Source of the DNA: Polaromonas sp. 39-63-25
Lineage (GTDB): Bacteria > Pseudomonadota > Gammaproteobacteria > Burkholderiales > Burkholderiaceae_C
Assembly: GCF_002278925.1 (NCBI RefSeq)
Contig: NZ_NCJH01000011.1
Coordinates: forward strand, 1-64,000
Direction of reading: 5' to 3'
Length of the DNA: 64,000 nt
The notes under the pieces are model-generated. The model saw only the letters and a program-made list of their open reading frames with translations. It was not told the DNA's origin and made no database searches. Positions within the stretch are counted from its first letter, which is position 1; every line of letters begins with the position of its first letter. Positions 24,281 to 33,957 of this stretch are shown here, piece after piece. The translations under genes and the position numbers were made by a program.

Positions 24281-25195
24281 TCAGGCGGCCCGGGTGGACT
24301 GCACCATGGTCATGGCCGAGGTGATCAGGGCCGAGACTTCGGTCATGTTGCTGGGAACAATCAGCGTGGTCTTGGCGTCGGCCGCGACGCGGGAGTAGGC
24401 TTCCACGGCCTTTTCGGCAACCTTGAGCTGCACGGCCATTTCACCGCCGGGCTGGCGGATCGAGGCGGCAATACGTTCGATGGCCTGGGCGGTGGCGTCT
24501 GCCACTGCGGTGATCGCGGCCGCTTCACCCTGCGCGTTGTTGATGGCGGCGAGTTTTTCGCCTTCGGAGCGGGCGATAAAGGCCTCGCGCTCACCGGTGG
24601 CGATGTTGATCTGTTCCTGGCGGCGGCCTTCGGAGGCGGCAATCAGCGCGCGTTTTTCACGTTCGGCGGTGATCTGCGACTGCATGGCGTGCAGGATTTC
24701 CTTGGGTGGTGTCAGGTCCTTGATCTCGTAACGCAGCACCTTGACACCCCAGTTCAGCGCGGCCTCGTCGATGGCGGCCACGACCTGGGCGTTGATGATG
24801 TCGCGTTCCTCGAAGGTTTTGTCGAGCTCAAGCTTGCCGATGACGCTGCGCAGCGAGGTCTGGGCCAGCTGGGTGACGGCCACGATGTAGTTCGATGAGC
24901 CGTAGCTGGCGCGCATCGGGTCGGTGACCTGGAAATACAGGATGCCGTCGACCTGCAACTGGGTGTTGTCGCGCGTGATGCAGACCTGGCTGGGAACGTC
25001 GAGCGGGATTTCCTTGAGCGAGTGCTTGTAGGCCACGCGGTCAATGAAGGGGATCAGGAAATTGAGGCCCGGTGTCAGGCTGGCGTGGTATTTGCCCAGT
25101 CTCTCGACCACCCACGAGTTTTGTTGGGGCACGACCTTGATGCTGCGCGCGATAAAAATGACGGCAATCACCAGGATGACGAGTGCAATTTCCAT
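24281..25195 (-). CDS. SPFH/Band 7 membrane protein (QmcA/paraslipin-like)
   Basis: Membrane scaffold protein of 304 residues. One N-terminal membrane segment (MEIALVILVIAVIFIARS) is followed by the Band 7 domain (VVERLGKYHASLTPGLNF, VQVDGILYFQVTDP-like block, DIINAQVVAAIDEAALNWGV) and a long coiled coil rich in Ala/Glu/Arg (about 175-265). I chose ATG 25195 because GGAGAAACTC sits just upstream; ATG 25216 would add seven residues before the membrane segment. It follows an NfeD gene, the classical partner in microdomain assembly. Its role is probably organising membrane complexes or proteases such as FtsH; that is inferred from the family. Confidence 0.92.
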   Translation of the reverse strand: MEIALVILVIAVIFIARSIKVVPQQNSWVVERLGKYHASLTPGLNFLIPFIDRVAYKHSLKEIPLDVPSQVCITRDNTQLQVDGILYFQVTDPMRASYGSSNYIVAVTQLAQTSLRSVIGKLELDKTFEERDIINAQVVAAIDEAALNWGVKVLRYEIKDLTPPKEILHAMQSQITAEREKRALIAASEGRRQEQINIATGEREAFIARSEGEKLAAINNAQGEAAAITAVADATAQAIERIAASIRQPGGEMAVQLKVAEKAVEAYSRVAADAKTTLIVPSNMTEVSALITSAMTMVQSTRAA

Positions 25196-25262
25196 GAGTT
25201 TCTCCGTAAAAAACAAAAAACAGGGGCAGCATCAGCTGCCGGGCATCAGACCGTGCACTTTC

Positions 25263-25700
25263 TCACAGTTTGCCGACCACCAGGCGGTTGCCGTTGAGTT
25301 TTCTGACCTTGAAGAGGCCGGGCTGGGGTGCGGCGTCATGGTCGGCGAGCTCCACCGTCCATTGGGCACCGCGGTATTTCACAGTGGCGGTGGCATCGTC
25401 GTTCCACTGCTGCACATGCACGGTCTCGCCGATGTCCATCTGCACGTCCCGGTTGGCATTGGCCTGGGCGGGCCTGGGGCTTTTGCTGCGTTTCCAGTGC
25501 CAGGCCACCACGGCGCCGCCGCCGACCACGGCCGCAACCACAATCTGCACCATGACGGAGGCCCCCAGATGGGCCGCCAGGGCCGCAGCCGTCATGCCGA
25601 CGGCCAGCATCAGCAGGTAAAACGTCCCCGTGACCAGCTCCAGCGCCACGGCGCCACCGGCCAGCAGCCACCAAATCGTCGAATCGGCCAAGCTTGTCAT
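25263..25700 (-). CDS. NfeD family membrane protein
   Basis: Short-form NfeD of 144 residues with two or three membrane segments (WWLLAGGAVALELVTGTFYL; MLAVGMTAAALAAHLG; VMVQIVVAAVVGGGAVVAW) and a C-terminal OB-fold (about 85-144; DIGETVHVQQWNDDATATV, LVVGKL end). It is encoded 67 bases upstream of its SPFH partner in the same direction, as in most bacteria. ATG 25700 is the start of the first membrane segment; the frame is open for 14 more codons without conserved sequence. Confidence 0.9.
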   Translation of the reverse strand: MTSLADSTIWWLLAGGAVALELVTGTFYLLMLAVGMTAAALAAHLGASVMVQIVVAAVVGGGAVVAWHWKRSKSPRPAQANANRDVQMDIGETVHVQQWNDDATATVKYRGAQWTVELADHDAAPQPGLFKVRKLNGNRLVVGKL

Positions 25701-25864
25701 GTCGCGTTTCCTTAGTTTCCTAAAAGCCACATTTTGAGCCACAAAAGCCCCTTGGCAAGCTTAACCGGGCGCTTCAAAGGCCGGACCGACTCTGCCTTCA
25801 CCAAATATCCTTACACTTCGGCCCTGATCCGTTTTTTTTGGCAGCTCCAGGCAAAGGCCTTTTG

Positions 25865-28141
25865 ATGAAATTCCGCTTTCCCATCGTCATCATTGACGAA
25901 GACTTCCGCTCCGAAAACACCTCCGGGCTGGGCATTCGCGCGCTGGCGCAAGCCATAGAAACCGAGGGTTTCGAGGTGCTGGGCGTGACCAGCTACGGTG
26001 ACCTGTCGCAGTTTGCGCAGCAGCAAAGCCGTGCGAGCGCCTTCATTTTGTCGATTGACGACGAAGAGTTCACGCCGGGGCCGGATCTGGACCCCGCGGT
26101 GCTGAACCTGCGCCACTTCATCGAGGAAGTGCGGCGCAAGAACCTGGATGTGCCGATCTACGTGTATGGCGAGACCAAGACCTCGCGCCACATCCCCAAT
26201 GACATCCTGCGCGAACTGCACGGGTTCATCCACATGTTCGAGGACACGCCCGAGTTCGTGGCGCGCCACATCATCCGTGAGGCCAAGAGTTACCTAGAGG
26301 GCGTGCAGCCGCCGTTTTTCAAGGCGTTGCTCGACTACGCCGAAGACGGTTCGTATTCCTGGCATTGCCCGGGGCATTCCGGGGGCGTGGCTTTCCTGAA
26401 AAGCCCGGTCGGCCAGATGTTCCACCAGTTTTTTGGTGAAAACATGCTGCGCGCCGACGTCTGCAACGCGGTCGAGGAGCTGGGCCAGTTGCTGGACCAC
26501 GACGGCCCGGTGGGCGCCTCGGAGCGCAATGCCGCCCGCATCTTCAATGCCGACCACTGCTTTTTCGTGACCAATGGCACGTCCACCTCGAACAAGATGG
26601 TCTGGCACCATACCGTGGCGCCCGGCGATGTGGTGGTGGTGGACCGCAACTGCCACAAGTCCATCCTGCACGCGATCATCATGACCGGCTCGATTCCGGT
26701 GTTCCTCAAGCCGACGCGCAACCATTTCGGCATCATCGGCCCGATTCCGAAGGAAGAGTTCGAGCCGGCGTCCATCCAGGCCAAGATCAAGGCCAACCCG
26801 CTGCTCAAGGGCGTGGACGCCAAGAAGGTCAAGCCGCGTGTGCTGACCATCACCCAGTCCACCTACGACGGCGTGCTGTACAACACCGAAACCATCAAGG
26901 GCATGCTTGACGGTTATGTCGAGAACCTGCATTTCGACGAGGCCTGGTTGCCGCACGCGGCCTTCCACCCGTTTTACGGCAGCTACCACGCGATGGGAAA
27001 AAAACGCGCGCGGCCCAAGCAGGCCATGGTGTATGCCACGCAGTCCATCCACAAGCTGCTGGCCGGCATCAGCCAGGCCAGCCACGTGCTGGTGCAGGAT
27101 TCGCAGACCGTCAAGCTCGACAGGCACCTCTTCAACGAGGCCTACCTGATGCACACCAGTACCAGCCCGCAGTACAGCATCATCGCCAGCTGCGACGTGG
27201 CCGCGGCCATGATGGAGCCGCCCGGCGGCACCGCGCTGGTCGAGGAAAGCATTGCCGAGGCGCTGGATTTCCGCCGCGCGATGCGCAAGGTCGATGAGGA
27301 ATACGGCGACGACTGGTGGTTCAAGGTCTGGGGCCCCGAGAAGCTGGTGGACGAGGGCATTGGCCGCTCGGATGACTGGATCATCAAGGGCGAGTCCAAG
27401 AACGCGAAGGCCGGTGTCAACTGGCACGGTTTCGGCAAGATGGCGACCGGCTTCAACATGCTGGATCCGATCAAGTCCACCGTGGTCACACCCGGCATGG
27501 ACCTGAACGGCAAGTTCGCCAAGACCGGCATTCCGGCCAGCATCGTGACCAAGTTCCTGTCCGAACACGGCGTGGTGGTCGAGAAAACCGGTCTCTACAG
27601 CTTTTTCATCATGTTCACCATCGGCATCACCAAGGGCCGCTGGAACAGCATGCTGACCGCGCTGCAGCAGTTCAAGGACGACTACGCCAAGAACCAGCCG
27701 ATGTGGCGCATCCTCCCGGAGTTCTGTCAGAAGTACCCGCGTTACGAAAAAATGGGTCTGGCCGACCTGTGCCAGCACATCCACGCGCTCTACGCCAAGT
27801 ACGACATTGCGCGCCTGACCACCGACATGTACCTGAGCGACCTCACTCCGGCCATGAAACCCAGCGACGCCTACGCGCACATCGCGCTGCACAAGACCGA
27901 ACGCGTCGAGATCGACAAGCTCGAGGGCCGCATCACGGTGGGGTTGGTCACGCCTTATCCGCCCGGCATTCCGCTCTTGATTCCCGGCGAAGTATTCAAC
28001 AAGAAGATCGTCGACTATCTGAAGTTCTCGCGCGAGTTCAACGCGCAGTGCCCGGGTTTCGAGACCGACATTCACGGTCTGGTCGAAATCGAAGATGCCG
28101 ACGGCAAGAAGCACTATTACGCCGACTGCGTGAAAGAGTAA
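25865..28141 (+). CDS. PLP-dependent Orn/Lys/Arg decarboxylase (arginine/lysine type)
   Basis: Large fold-type I decarboxylase of 758 residues, like E. coli AdiA and LdcC (about 715-755). The N-terminal wing domain resembles a receiver (FPIVIIDEDFRSENTSGLG). The catalytic core has FVTNGTSTSNKMVWH (phosphate site), FDEAWLPHAAFHPFYG and the Schiff-base Lys397 in ATQSIHKLLAGISQ. The C-terminal ETDIHGLVEIEDADGKKHYY is present. The product would be agmatine, cadaverine or putrescine; substrate specificity cannot be read with confidence, though arginine is favoured by overall resemblance. ATG 25865 has AAGG upstream. No antiporter gene is adjacent, so an acid-resistance role is uncertain and polyamine synthesis is equally likely. 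Confidence 0.9.
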   Translation: MKFRFPIVIIDEDFRSENTSGLGIRALAQAIETEGFEVLGVTSYGDLSQFAQQQSRASAFILSIDDEEFTPGPDLDPAVLNLRHFIEEVRRKNLDVPIYVYGETKTSRHIPNDILRELHGFIHMFEDTPEFVARHIIREAKSYLEGVQPPFFKALLDYAEDGSYSWHCPGHSGGVAFLKSPVGQMFHQFFGENMLRADVCNAVEELGQLLDHDGPVGASERNAARIFNADHCFFVTNGTSTSNKMVWHHTVAPGDVVVVDRNCHKSILHAIIMTGSIPVFLKPTRNHFGIIGPIPKEEFEPASIQAKIKANPLLKGVDAKKVKPRVLTITQSTYDGVLYNTETIKGMLDGYVENLHFDEAWLPHAAFHPFYGSYHAMGKKRARPKQAMVYATQSIHKLLAGISQASHVLVQDSQTVKLDRHLFNEAYLMHTSTSPQYSIIASCDVAAAMMEPPGGTALVEESIAEALDFRRAMRKVDEEYGDDWWFKVWGPEKLVDEGIGRSDDWIIKGESKNAKAGVNWHGFGKMATGFNMLDPIKSTVVTPGMDLNGKFAKTGIPASIVTKFLSEHGVVVEKTGLYSFFIMFTIGITKGRWNSMLTALQQFKDDYAKNQPMWRILPEFCQKYPRYEKMGLADLCQHIHALYAKYDIARLTTDMYLSDLTPAMKPSDAYAHIALHKTERVEIDKLEGRITVGLVTPYPPGIPLLIPGEVFNKKIVDYLKFSREFNAQCPGFETDIHGLVEIEDADGKKHYYADCVKE

Positions 28142-28179
28142 TCAGGGCGCGACCGGCCTGCCGGCCGGCGCAGCGGCGC

Positions 28180-29127
28180 TCAGGGCCGTGCTGGCGCCAT
28201 GTCCTCCCGAACCCGCAGGAAACTCGCAAAGCGCGGAATACCGCTGTCATTCAGGCCGCGAAAGCGGTAGGTGACGATGTTGCCCACAGGCGGCGGGTGG
28301 CGCCGCTGTTCATCACTGAAACCGGTGCCCAGCTTGAAGCGCTTGCCCGGCAGGCCGTCCGGGCCCACCGTCTCGACCAGCAAGGCGCCCAGGGCCGCGG
28401 CATGTTTGCCCTGGCCCGGCAACTGGGCCAGCACGCGGGCTTCCGCGTCCTCGTGCGTCTTGACCTTGAGCAGGTCGTCATTGCGCAGGCCCTGGTAGAG
28501 CGAGGCGCCGCGGTGCAGCATCAGCCCTTCGCCGCCCAGCCTGACGGTTTTGGCCAGCAGGCGCTGGAGTTCGGCATGGCTGGCCACCCGGGACTGCGCA
28601 ACCGCCTGCACCCAGGGCTGGTCGATGCGGCTGACCACCCCATGGAGGGCCGGAATCCGCTCGGTGAAGGTCCCTGCCTGCGTGGGCAGATCGAACACCA
28701 TGAAACGCATGGCGCGCCACGCGGCGTCGTCCGGTGTTTGCTGGCGCACGGTGGACACCGCTTTGGAGAATTGACCCCGGCCGGCCCACAACTCGCCGTC
28801 CAGGGGCTGCCTGGGCCAGCCCGCGGTGAACCAGGCCGGGGCGGCGACGCGTTCGCCGCCGCGGGTCAGCAGCTTTTCGCCGTCCCAGTAGCCCCGCACG
28901 CCGTCGAGTTTTTCACTGACCCAGTACTCCTGCAGCACGATGCCGGGGTGGTAGACATTGGCCAGCATCAGTGGCGGGCTGTTGCCGGCCGCCGCGGCGG
29001 GAAGGGCAGGCGCCAGCAGGGCCGTCAACGCCAGCAGCCAGGGCAGCGCGCAGATGCGAAGGAAAGCGCCGCTCGCGCGGGTGATCGTGAGAGTCAGAGT
29101 GAGGGTGGGTGGTGGAGCTGCCGTCAT
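28180..29127 (-). CDS. ATP-dependent DNA ligase with signal peptide (LigE-like)
   Basis: Minimal ATP-dependent DNA ligase of 315 residues. The catalytic lysine lies in SEKLDGVRGYW (about Lys73, motif I KxDG), followed by LDGELWAGRG (motif III) and GGEGLMLHRG (motif IV). LLKVKTHEDAEARVL fits motif V and starts the OB domain, which ends YRFRGLNDSGIPRF. The N-terminus LPWLLALTALLAPALPAAAAG is a clear export signal, so the enzyme should act in the periplasm, as described for Lig E proteins linked to DNA uptake. ATG 29127 is the likely start, but the leader before the hydrophobic core is long and Thr/Leu-rich, so a later start is possible. It converges on the decarboxylase gene with 38 bases between. 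Confidence 0.88.
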   Translation of the reverse strand: MTAAPPPTLTLTLTITRASGAFLRICALPWLLALTALLAPALPAAAAGNSPPLMLANVYHPGIVLQEYWVSEKLDGVRGYWDGEKLLTRGGERVAAPAWFTAGWPRQPLDGELWAGRGQFSKAVSTVRQQTPDDAAWRAMRFMVFDLPTQAGTFTERIPALHGVVSRIDQPWVQAVAQSRVASHAELQRLLAKTVRLGGEGLMLHRGASLYQGLRNDDLLKVKTHEDAEARVLAQLPGQGKHAAALGALLVETVGPDGLPGKRFKLGTGFSDEQRRHPPPVGNIVTYRFRGLNDSGIPRFASFLRVREDMAPARP

Positions 29128-29159
29128 GTCGGTGGATTTATTGCATGATTCATGCCGCA

Positions 29160-29201
29160 AGCGCCCGAGGAAAGGGCGGAGTCAGCTATCAAAATAGTAG
29201 T
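29160..29201 (+). repeat. Partial interspersed repeat, intergenic
   Basis: Contains AAGCGCCC and then CAGCTATCAAAATAGTAGTA, matching the right half of the copy in truB. The left half is degraded. It lies in the divergent region between the ligase and acetyltransferase genes. Confidence 0.5.
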
Positions 29202-29311
29202 ATTGGCCTTTTCCCGTTTTCCCTGTTTTGCCCGCTTTTTTGGCCTGCGCCTGACGATTGTGCGGTCGAGCACGGGCTTGCTGCAAGTCTGAACCGGTAC
29301 ACACTTCATTC

Positions 29312-30052
29312 ATGAACGCCAAAGATGTTGCTTCCATAGAACAGGCCACCCTGGCCGCCGTGGCCCCCGAAACCGTGGAGGAGCGGGAGGGCTGGCTGTT
29401 GCCTGTTGATCACGGAACCATAGGCCGTGCCAGAAGTGCCGTGCCGCTGCAGCATATGGACACCGACCCGGGCGTGCTGGGCCGCATCGAGGCGTATTAC
29501 GCGGCGCGGGGTCTTCCGGCGGTGTTTCGCCTGGCCATCGACGCCTGTTTTGACGGCTTGCGCCATGAACTGCGCCAGCGCGGTTACGGCGCCGACAAAC
29601 CCACGCTGGTGCAGCTGGGCACGGTGGCGCGCATGCGCGAGGTGTCATCGCAGGCGAGCGCCGAGGTCCATGCTGCGCCGGATGCGGCCTGGACGGCGCT
29701 TTTCCTGGGCGAGGGTTTTGATCCGGTGGACGGCGCCTGCCGGGTCAGGGCATTGGGCCGGGCGCAGGGCTCGGTGTATGCCAGCGTTCGTGAAGACGGC
29801 CAGGTGCTCGCGGGCGGGGTGGCGGCTTTTGGTCATGGCTGGGTCAGCGTGCACGGCATGCGCACCGCCGCAGGTCACCGCGGCCAGGGTCTCGCCGGAC
29901 GAGTGCTGGCAGGACTGGCGGACGCTGCGCTGGCGCGGGGCATGGCGCGGGTGTTTTTGCAGGTTGAAGCCGGCAACACCGCCGCGCAGGCGCTGTACCG
30001 GCGCGCGGGCTTTGGAACAGCGTGGACGTATGAGTACTGGCGCCGGGCCTGA
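29312..30052 (+). CDS. GNAT-family N-acetyltransferase
   Basis: 246-residue acetyltransferase. The C-terminal half has a full GNAT core: GGVAAFGHGWVSVHGMRT (strand 4), the acetyl-CoA loop AGHRGQGLAGRVL (Q/RxxGxG/A pattern) and the end NTAAQALYRRAGFGTAWTYE. The N-terminal half (about 1-130) is a second, diverged GNAT-like module without a clear CoA loop. Substrate unknown. ATG 29312 is used; the frame is open 18 codons upstream through a region with repeat sequence. It stands alone between divergent and convergent neighbours. Confidence 0.82.
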   Translation: MNAKDVASIEQATLAAVAPETVEEREGWLLPVDHGTIGRARSAVPLQHMDTDPGVLGRIEAYYAARGLPAVFRLAIDACFDGLRHELRQRGYGADKPTLVQLGTVARMREVSSQASAEVHAAPDAAWTALFLGEGFDPVDGACRVRALGRAQGSVYASVREDGQVLAGGVAAFGHGWVSVHGMRTAAGHRGQGLAGRVLAGLADAALARGMARVFLQVEAGNTAAQALYRRAGFGTAWTYEYWRRA

Positions 30053-30082
30053 CCCGCCGGCGCGGGCCCCATGATGCTCACT

Positions 30083-30128
30083 TTTATATAGCTGCTGGCG
30101 CCCGTGGATCGGGGGCTCAGGCCATATT
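30083..30128 (-). repeat. Short interspersed repeat, intergenic copy
   Basis: Minus orientation: the plus strand reads TATAGCTGCTGGCGCCCG and then GGGGGCTCAGGCCATATTT, collinear with the copies in the penicillin acylase and hydrolase genes. It lies between the convergent acetyltransferase and fabI genes. Confidence 0.7.
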
Positions 30129-30162
30129 TGACTCCAAACCCGGGATGGAACCCCGAGCCGGT

Positions 30163-30969
30163 TCAGCTCGCCTCGGTCTCGCGGCCGATGCCGGCCGTGT
30201 GGCTGAAACCGCCATCCACATAGGTGATTTCGGCGGTGACGCCGGAAGCCAGGTCAGACAGCAGAAAGGCGGCCACGTTGCCCACATCCTCGATGGTGAC
30301 GTTGCGCCGCAGCGGCGAGGCGGCGGCCACCATGCCCAGCAGCTTGCCGAAGTCCTTGATGCCGCTGGCCGCCAGGGTCTTGATCGGGCCGGCGCTGATG
30401 CCGTTGACGCGCATGCCTTTGGGGCCCAGCGATTCGGCCAGGTAACGCACGCTGGCTTCCAGGCTGGCCTTGGCCAGGCCCATGGTGTTGTAGTTGGGGA
30501 TGGTGCGCTGGGCGCCCAGATAGGTCAGGGTCAGCAGGGCCGACTTGGGGTTGAGGTGGGGCAGGGCGGCCTTGGCCATGGCCGGAAAACTGTAGGCGCT
30601 GATGTCGTGGGCAATCTTGAAACCCTCGCGTGTCAGGCCTTCGAGGAAATCCCCCGCGATCGCCTCGCGTGGTGCGTAGCCTATGCTGTGCACAAAGCCG
30701 TCAAAGGTCGGCCAGGTCTTGGTCAGGTCGGCAAACAGGGCGGCAATCTGCGCATCGTCGCCGACATCGCAGTCAAAAATCAGCGTGGAGTCGAAGTCGG
30801 CGGCAAATTCGGTGATGCGGTCCTTGAAACGTTCACCCACGTAGCTGAAGGCCAGTTCGGCGCCCTGAGCATGGCAGGCCTTGGCAATGCCGTAAGCGAT
30901 GGACCGGTTGGACAGGACGCCCGTGATCAACAGTTTTTTGCCGGTGAGAAATCCCGTGGGTGTGCCCAT
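30163..30969 (-). CDS. fabI: Enoyl-ACP reductase (NADH) FabI
   Basis: Short-chain dehydrogenase of 268 residues that reduces trans-2-enoyl-ACP in the last step of each fatty acid elongation cycle. The glycine-rich nucleotide site has the FabI form [17 protein letters not shown], the next strand is [10 protein letters not shown], and [18 protein letters not shown] precedes the active-site Tyr-x6-Lys in [20 protein letters not shown]. This fold and spacing are the target pattern of triclosan-type inhibitors. ATG 30969 gives the family start [17 protein letters not shown]. It is divergent from the yejA-like gene, the starts about 90 bases apart. Confidence 0.95.
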   Translation of the reverse strand: MGTPTGFLTGKKLLITGVLSNRSIAYGIAKACHAQGAELAFSYVGERFKDRITEFAADFDSTLIFDCDVGDDAQIAALFADLTKTWPTFDGFVHSIGYAPREAIAGDFLEGLTREGFKIAHDISAYSFPAMAKAALPHLNPKSALLTLTYLGAQRTIPNYNTMGLAKASLEASVRYLAESLGPKGMRVNGISAGPIKTLAASGIKDFGKLLGMVAAASPLRRNVTIEDVGNVAAFLLSDLASGVTAEITYVDGGFSHTAGIGRETEAS

Positions 30970-31058
30970 GCTTGTGCTCCAGTGTGTGCGAGGAAATGGG
31001 CAAAGGGCGCGCTGCGTGCATGCGCTCCTTGCCAACTTAAGTAGTGCAGAATTGTCGC

Positions 31059-32873
31059 ATGCGGGATTTGTCGTTTTTGCGGGCCTTGACGATGGCCGTT
31101 CTGGTCTGCCTGGCTCCGGCGTCCTGGGCTGCCCACGCCTATGCGCAGTTCGGCGACATCAAGTACCCGCCGGGCTTCACCCACTTCGATTACGTCAACC
31201 CCGCCGCGCCCAAGGGCGGCGAGATCCGCATGGTGCCGCCGACCCGGCCCACCAACTTCGACAAGTTCAACCCCTTCACGCTGCGCGGCACGGCGCCTTA
31301 CGGCATCGGCATGCTGATGATAGAGAGCCTGCTGACCGGCAATGCCGAGGAGCCGACCACCGCCTACGGGTTGCTGGCCGACGACGTCGCGGTGGCGCCG
31401 GACCGGCTGTCGGCGACCTTCCGCCTGCATCCCAAGGCGCGCTTTCAGGACGGCTCGCCGGTGCTGGCCGCTGATGTTCTGCATTCGTTCACGCAGTTGA
31501 CCGGCAAGCTGGCCGCGCCGCAATACCGCAGCATTTATGCCGAGGTCAAGGGTGCGCAGGTGCTCTCCGAACGGGTGGTGCGTTTCGATTTCGCAGTGCC
31601 CAACCCCGAGTTGCCGCTGGTCGTGGGCGGCATGCCGGTGTTCAGCCGCGCCTGGGGCGGCGGCAAACCGTTTGACCGCATCGTGTCCGACCTGCCGATA
31701 GGCTCCGGCCCCTACAAGCCCGCCAGCCTGGCCATGGGGCGCGACATCACCTATGTCCGCGACCCGGCCTACTGGGGCGCCGAGCTGCCCAGCCGCAAGG
31801 GTCAGTTCAACTTCGATCGCATCACCTTCAAGATCTACCTCGACGAAACCTCGCGTTTTGAAGGGCTGAAAGCCGGTGAATACGACTTCATGCGCGAGTT
31901 CATCTCGCGCAACTGGGCCCGCCAGTACACCGGCAAGCAGTTCACCTCGGGCGAACTCGTCAAGCGGGCTTTCGAGAACCGCAACCCCGGCGACTTCCAG
32001 GGGTATGTGTTCAACCTGCGCAAGGAAAAATTCCAGGACGTGCGCGTGCGGCGCGCCATCGGGCTGGCCATGGACTTCGAGTGGATGAACCGCCAGCTGT
32101 TCTACGGCATCTACAAACGCGTCAACGGCTATTTCCCGAACAGTGAATTTCATGCCGAGGGGCTGCCCAAGCCCGACGAGCTGGCGTTGCTGGAGCCGCT
32201 GCGCGCCAGGCTCAGCCCTGCGGTGTTTGGCGCGGTGCCGGTGGCTCCCGCCACCACGCCGCCGGGCAGCCTGCGGCAGAACCTGCGTCAGGCCCAGGCG
32301 CTGCTGCGCGAAGCCGGCTGGACCTACCGCGATGGCGCGTTGCGCAATGCCAAAGGCGAGGCCTTCACGATGGAGTTCCTCAACGACCAGCCCTCGCTGG
32401 TGCGCATCGTCGGGCCCTTCCAGAAAGCGCTGGAAAAGCTCGGCATCACCATGACTTACCGGGTTGTGGATTTTTCCCTGTCCAAGCAGAAGATGGACGC
32501 GTTCGACTTCGAGGTCACGACGTTGCGCCTGCCGGGCTCGACCGCACCGGGTAGCGAGTTGCTGGAGCGTTTCGGATCCGAGGCGGCAAAAACGCCAGGC
32601 TCGTCCAATGTCTGGGGCATTGCCGATCCGGCGGTTGATGCCTTGCTGCAAAAGGTAGTGACAGCCAAAACCAGGCCCGAGCTGGCCGCCGCCATGCGTG
32701 CGCTGGACCGGGTGCTGACGCACGGTTTTTACTCGGTGCCGCAGTATTACGGCGACGCCTTCCTGATCGGTTACCGGCCTGCGCCGTTTGTGTTGCCGGC
32801 GACGATTCCGCCGTATTACCAGGCCGACACCTGGGCCATGAGCACCTGGTGGGCTTCGAGCACGAACAAATGA
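31059..32873 (+). CDS. yejA: Oligopeptide ABC transporter substrate-binding protein (YejA-like)
   Basis: Periplasmic family 5 solute-binding protein of 604 residues. A signal peptide ([22 protein letters not shown], cleavage about 26-27) is followed by [20 protein letters not shown], a typical YejA/oligopeptide opening, and [20 protein letters not shown]. Lobe I/II sequences such as [20 protein letters not shown] are the family signature. It heads a four-gene operon with two permeases and a fused ATPase in the order yejABEF, known in E. coli for microcin C and peptide uptake. ATG 31059 is the family start; an in-frame GTG lies 5 codons upstream. Confidence 0.92.
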   Translation: MRDLSFLRALTMAVLVCLAPASWAAHAYAQFGDIKYPPGFTHFDYVNPAAPKGGEIRMVPPTRPTNFDKFNPFTLRGTAPYGIGMLMIESLLTGNAEEPTTAYGLLADDVAVAPDRLSATFRLHPKARFQDGSPVLAADVLHSFTQLTGKLAAPQYRSIYAEVKGAQVLSERVVRFDFAVPNPELPLVVGGMPVFSRAWGGGKPFDRIVSDLPIGSGPYKPASLAMGRDITYVRDPAYWGAELPSRKGQFNFDRITFKIYLDETSRFEGLKAGEYDFMREFISRNWARQYTGKQFTSGELVKRAFENRNPGDFQGYVFNLRKEKFQDVRVRRAIGLAMDFEWMNRQLFYGIYKRVNGYFPNSEFHAEGLPKPDELALLEPLRARLSPAVFGAVPVAPATTPPGSLRQNLRQAQALLREAGWTYRDGALRNAKGEAFTMEFLNDQPSLVRIVGPFQKALEKLGITMTYRVVDFSLSKQKMDAFDFEVTTLRLPGSTAPGSELLERFGSEAAKTPGSSNVWGIADPAVDALLQKVVTAKTRPELAAAMRALDRVLTHGFYSVPQYYGDAFLIGYRPAPFVLPATIPPYYQADTWAMSTWWASSTNK

Positions 32874-32919
32874 CCCTCCACGCTCTTCACTTCATGCATT
32901 CGCTGTCCGCTGCATAACC

Positions 32920-33954
32920 ATGGCCAGCTACATCCTCAAACGCCTGCTGTTGATGATTCCCACCCTGCTGGGGGTGCTGCTGCTGACCTTTGCCATGGTG
33001 CAGTTCGTGCCCGGCGGCCCGGTCGAGCAGATGGTGGCGCAGTTGCAGGGGCGTGATTCTGGCGGTGAGCGGGCGGCGGCCACCGGGTCCGGTTACCGCG
33101 GGCGTCAGGGCCTGGACGCGCAGCGCATCGAGGAAATCAGGGCGCTGTACGGCTTTGACAAACCCGTGCACGAGCGGTTTTTCCAGATGCTCGGGCAGTT
33201 CGCGCGGTTTGACCTCGGGAAAAGTTTTTACCAGCACAAGGACGTCTGGCAACTGGTCAAGGAAAAGCTGCCGGTGTCCATCAGCCTCGGGCTGTGGACT
33301 TTTTTCATCAGCTACCTGATCGCAGTGCCGCTCGGTGTGGCCAAGGCGGTGCGCGCGGGTTCGCGTTTTGACTTCGTCACCACGCTGATCGTGCTGATCG
33401 GTTACGCCATTCCCGGCTTTGTGCTGGGCGTGGCGTTGCTCGTGATTTTTGGCGGGCAGCTGCAGTGGTTTCCCTTGCGCGGGCTGACCTCGTCGAACTG
33501 GGAGACCCTGAGCTGGGGCGCGCGCATCACCGACTACCTGTGGCACATCACCTTGCCGGTCACGGCCATGGTGCTGGGCAGTTTTGCGGTCACGGCGGTA
33601 TTGACCAAAAACTCATTTCTCGAGGAAATCCGCAAGCAGTACGTGCTGACGGCGCGGGCCAAAGGCCTGTCCGAGCGCCAGGTGCTCTGGAAACACGTGT
33701 TTCGCAATGCGCTGATCCCCATCATCACGGGGTTTCCGTCGGCCTTCATCGGCGCCTTTTTCACCGGTTCGCTGCTGATCGAAACCCTGTTTTCGCTCGA
33801 TGGCCTGGGCCTGCTCAGTTATGAAAGCGTGATCCGGCGCGACTACCCGGTGGTGCTGGGCACGCTGTACCTGTTCACGCTGATCGGCCTGCTGACCAAG
33901 CTGGTCTCGGACCTTTGTTATGTCTGGGTTGATCCCCGCGTGAAGTTTGATTGA
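32920..33954 (+). CDS. yejB: Oligopeptide ABC transporter permease (YejB-like)
   Basis: Inner-membrane permease of 344 residues. The N-terminus MASYILKRLLLMIPTLLGVL and the segment TFAMVQFVPGGPVEQM define the DppB/OppB/YejB group; an extended loop (about 35-75) with Gly/Arg-rich sequence is typical of YejB. Six membrane segments follow, and the EAA motif that docks to the ATPase is visible as VLTARAKGLSERQVLWKHVF. It lies 46 bases after yejA and 3 bases before yejE. Confidence 0.94.
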   Translation: MASYILKRLLLMIPTLLGVLLLTFAMVQFVPGGPVEQMVAQLQGRDSGGERAAATGSGYRGRQGLDAQRIEEIRALYGFDKPVHERFFQMLGQFARFDLGKSFYQHKDVWQLVKEKLPVSISLGLWTFFISYLIAVPLGVAKAVRAGSRFDFVTTLIVLIGYAIPGFVLGVALLVIFGGQLQWFPLRGLTSSNWETLSWGARITDYLWHITLPVTAMVLGSFAVTAVLTKNSFLEEIRKQYVLTARAKGLSERQVLWKHVFRNALIPIITGFPSAFIGAFFTGSLLIETLFSLDGLGLLSYESVIRRDYPVVLGTLYLFTLIGLLTKLVSDLCYVWVDPRVKFD

Positions 33955-33957
33955 TTC

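Noticed and set aside
26294-28114. 606-codon open frame opposite the decarboxylase gene
   Set aside because: Antisense shadow in GC-rich coding DNA without family similarity.
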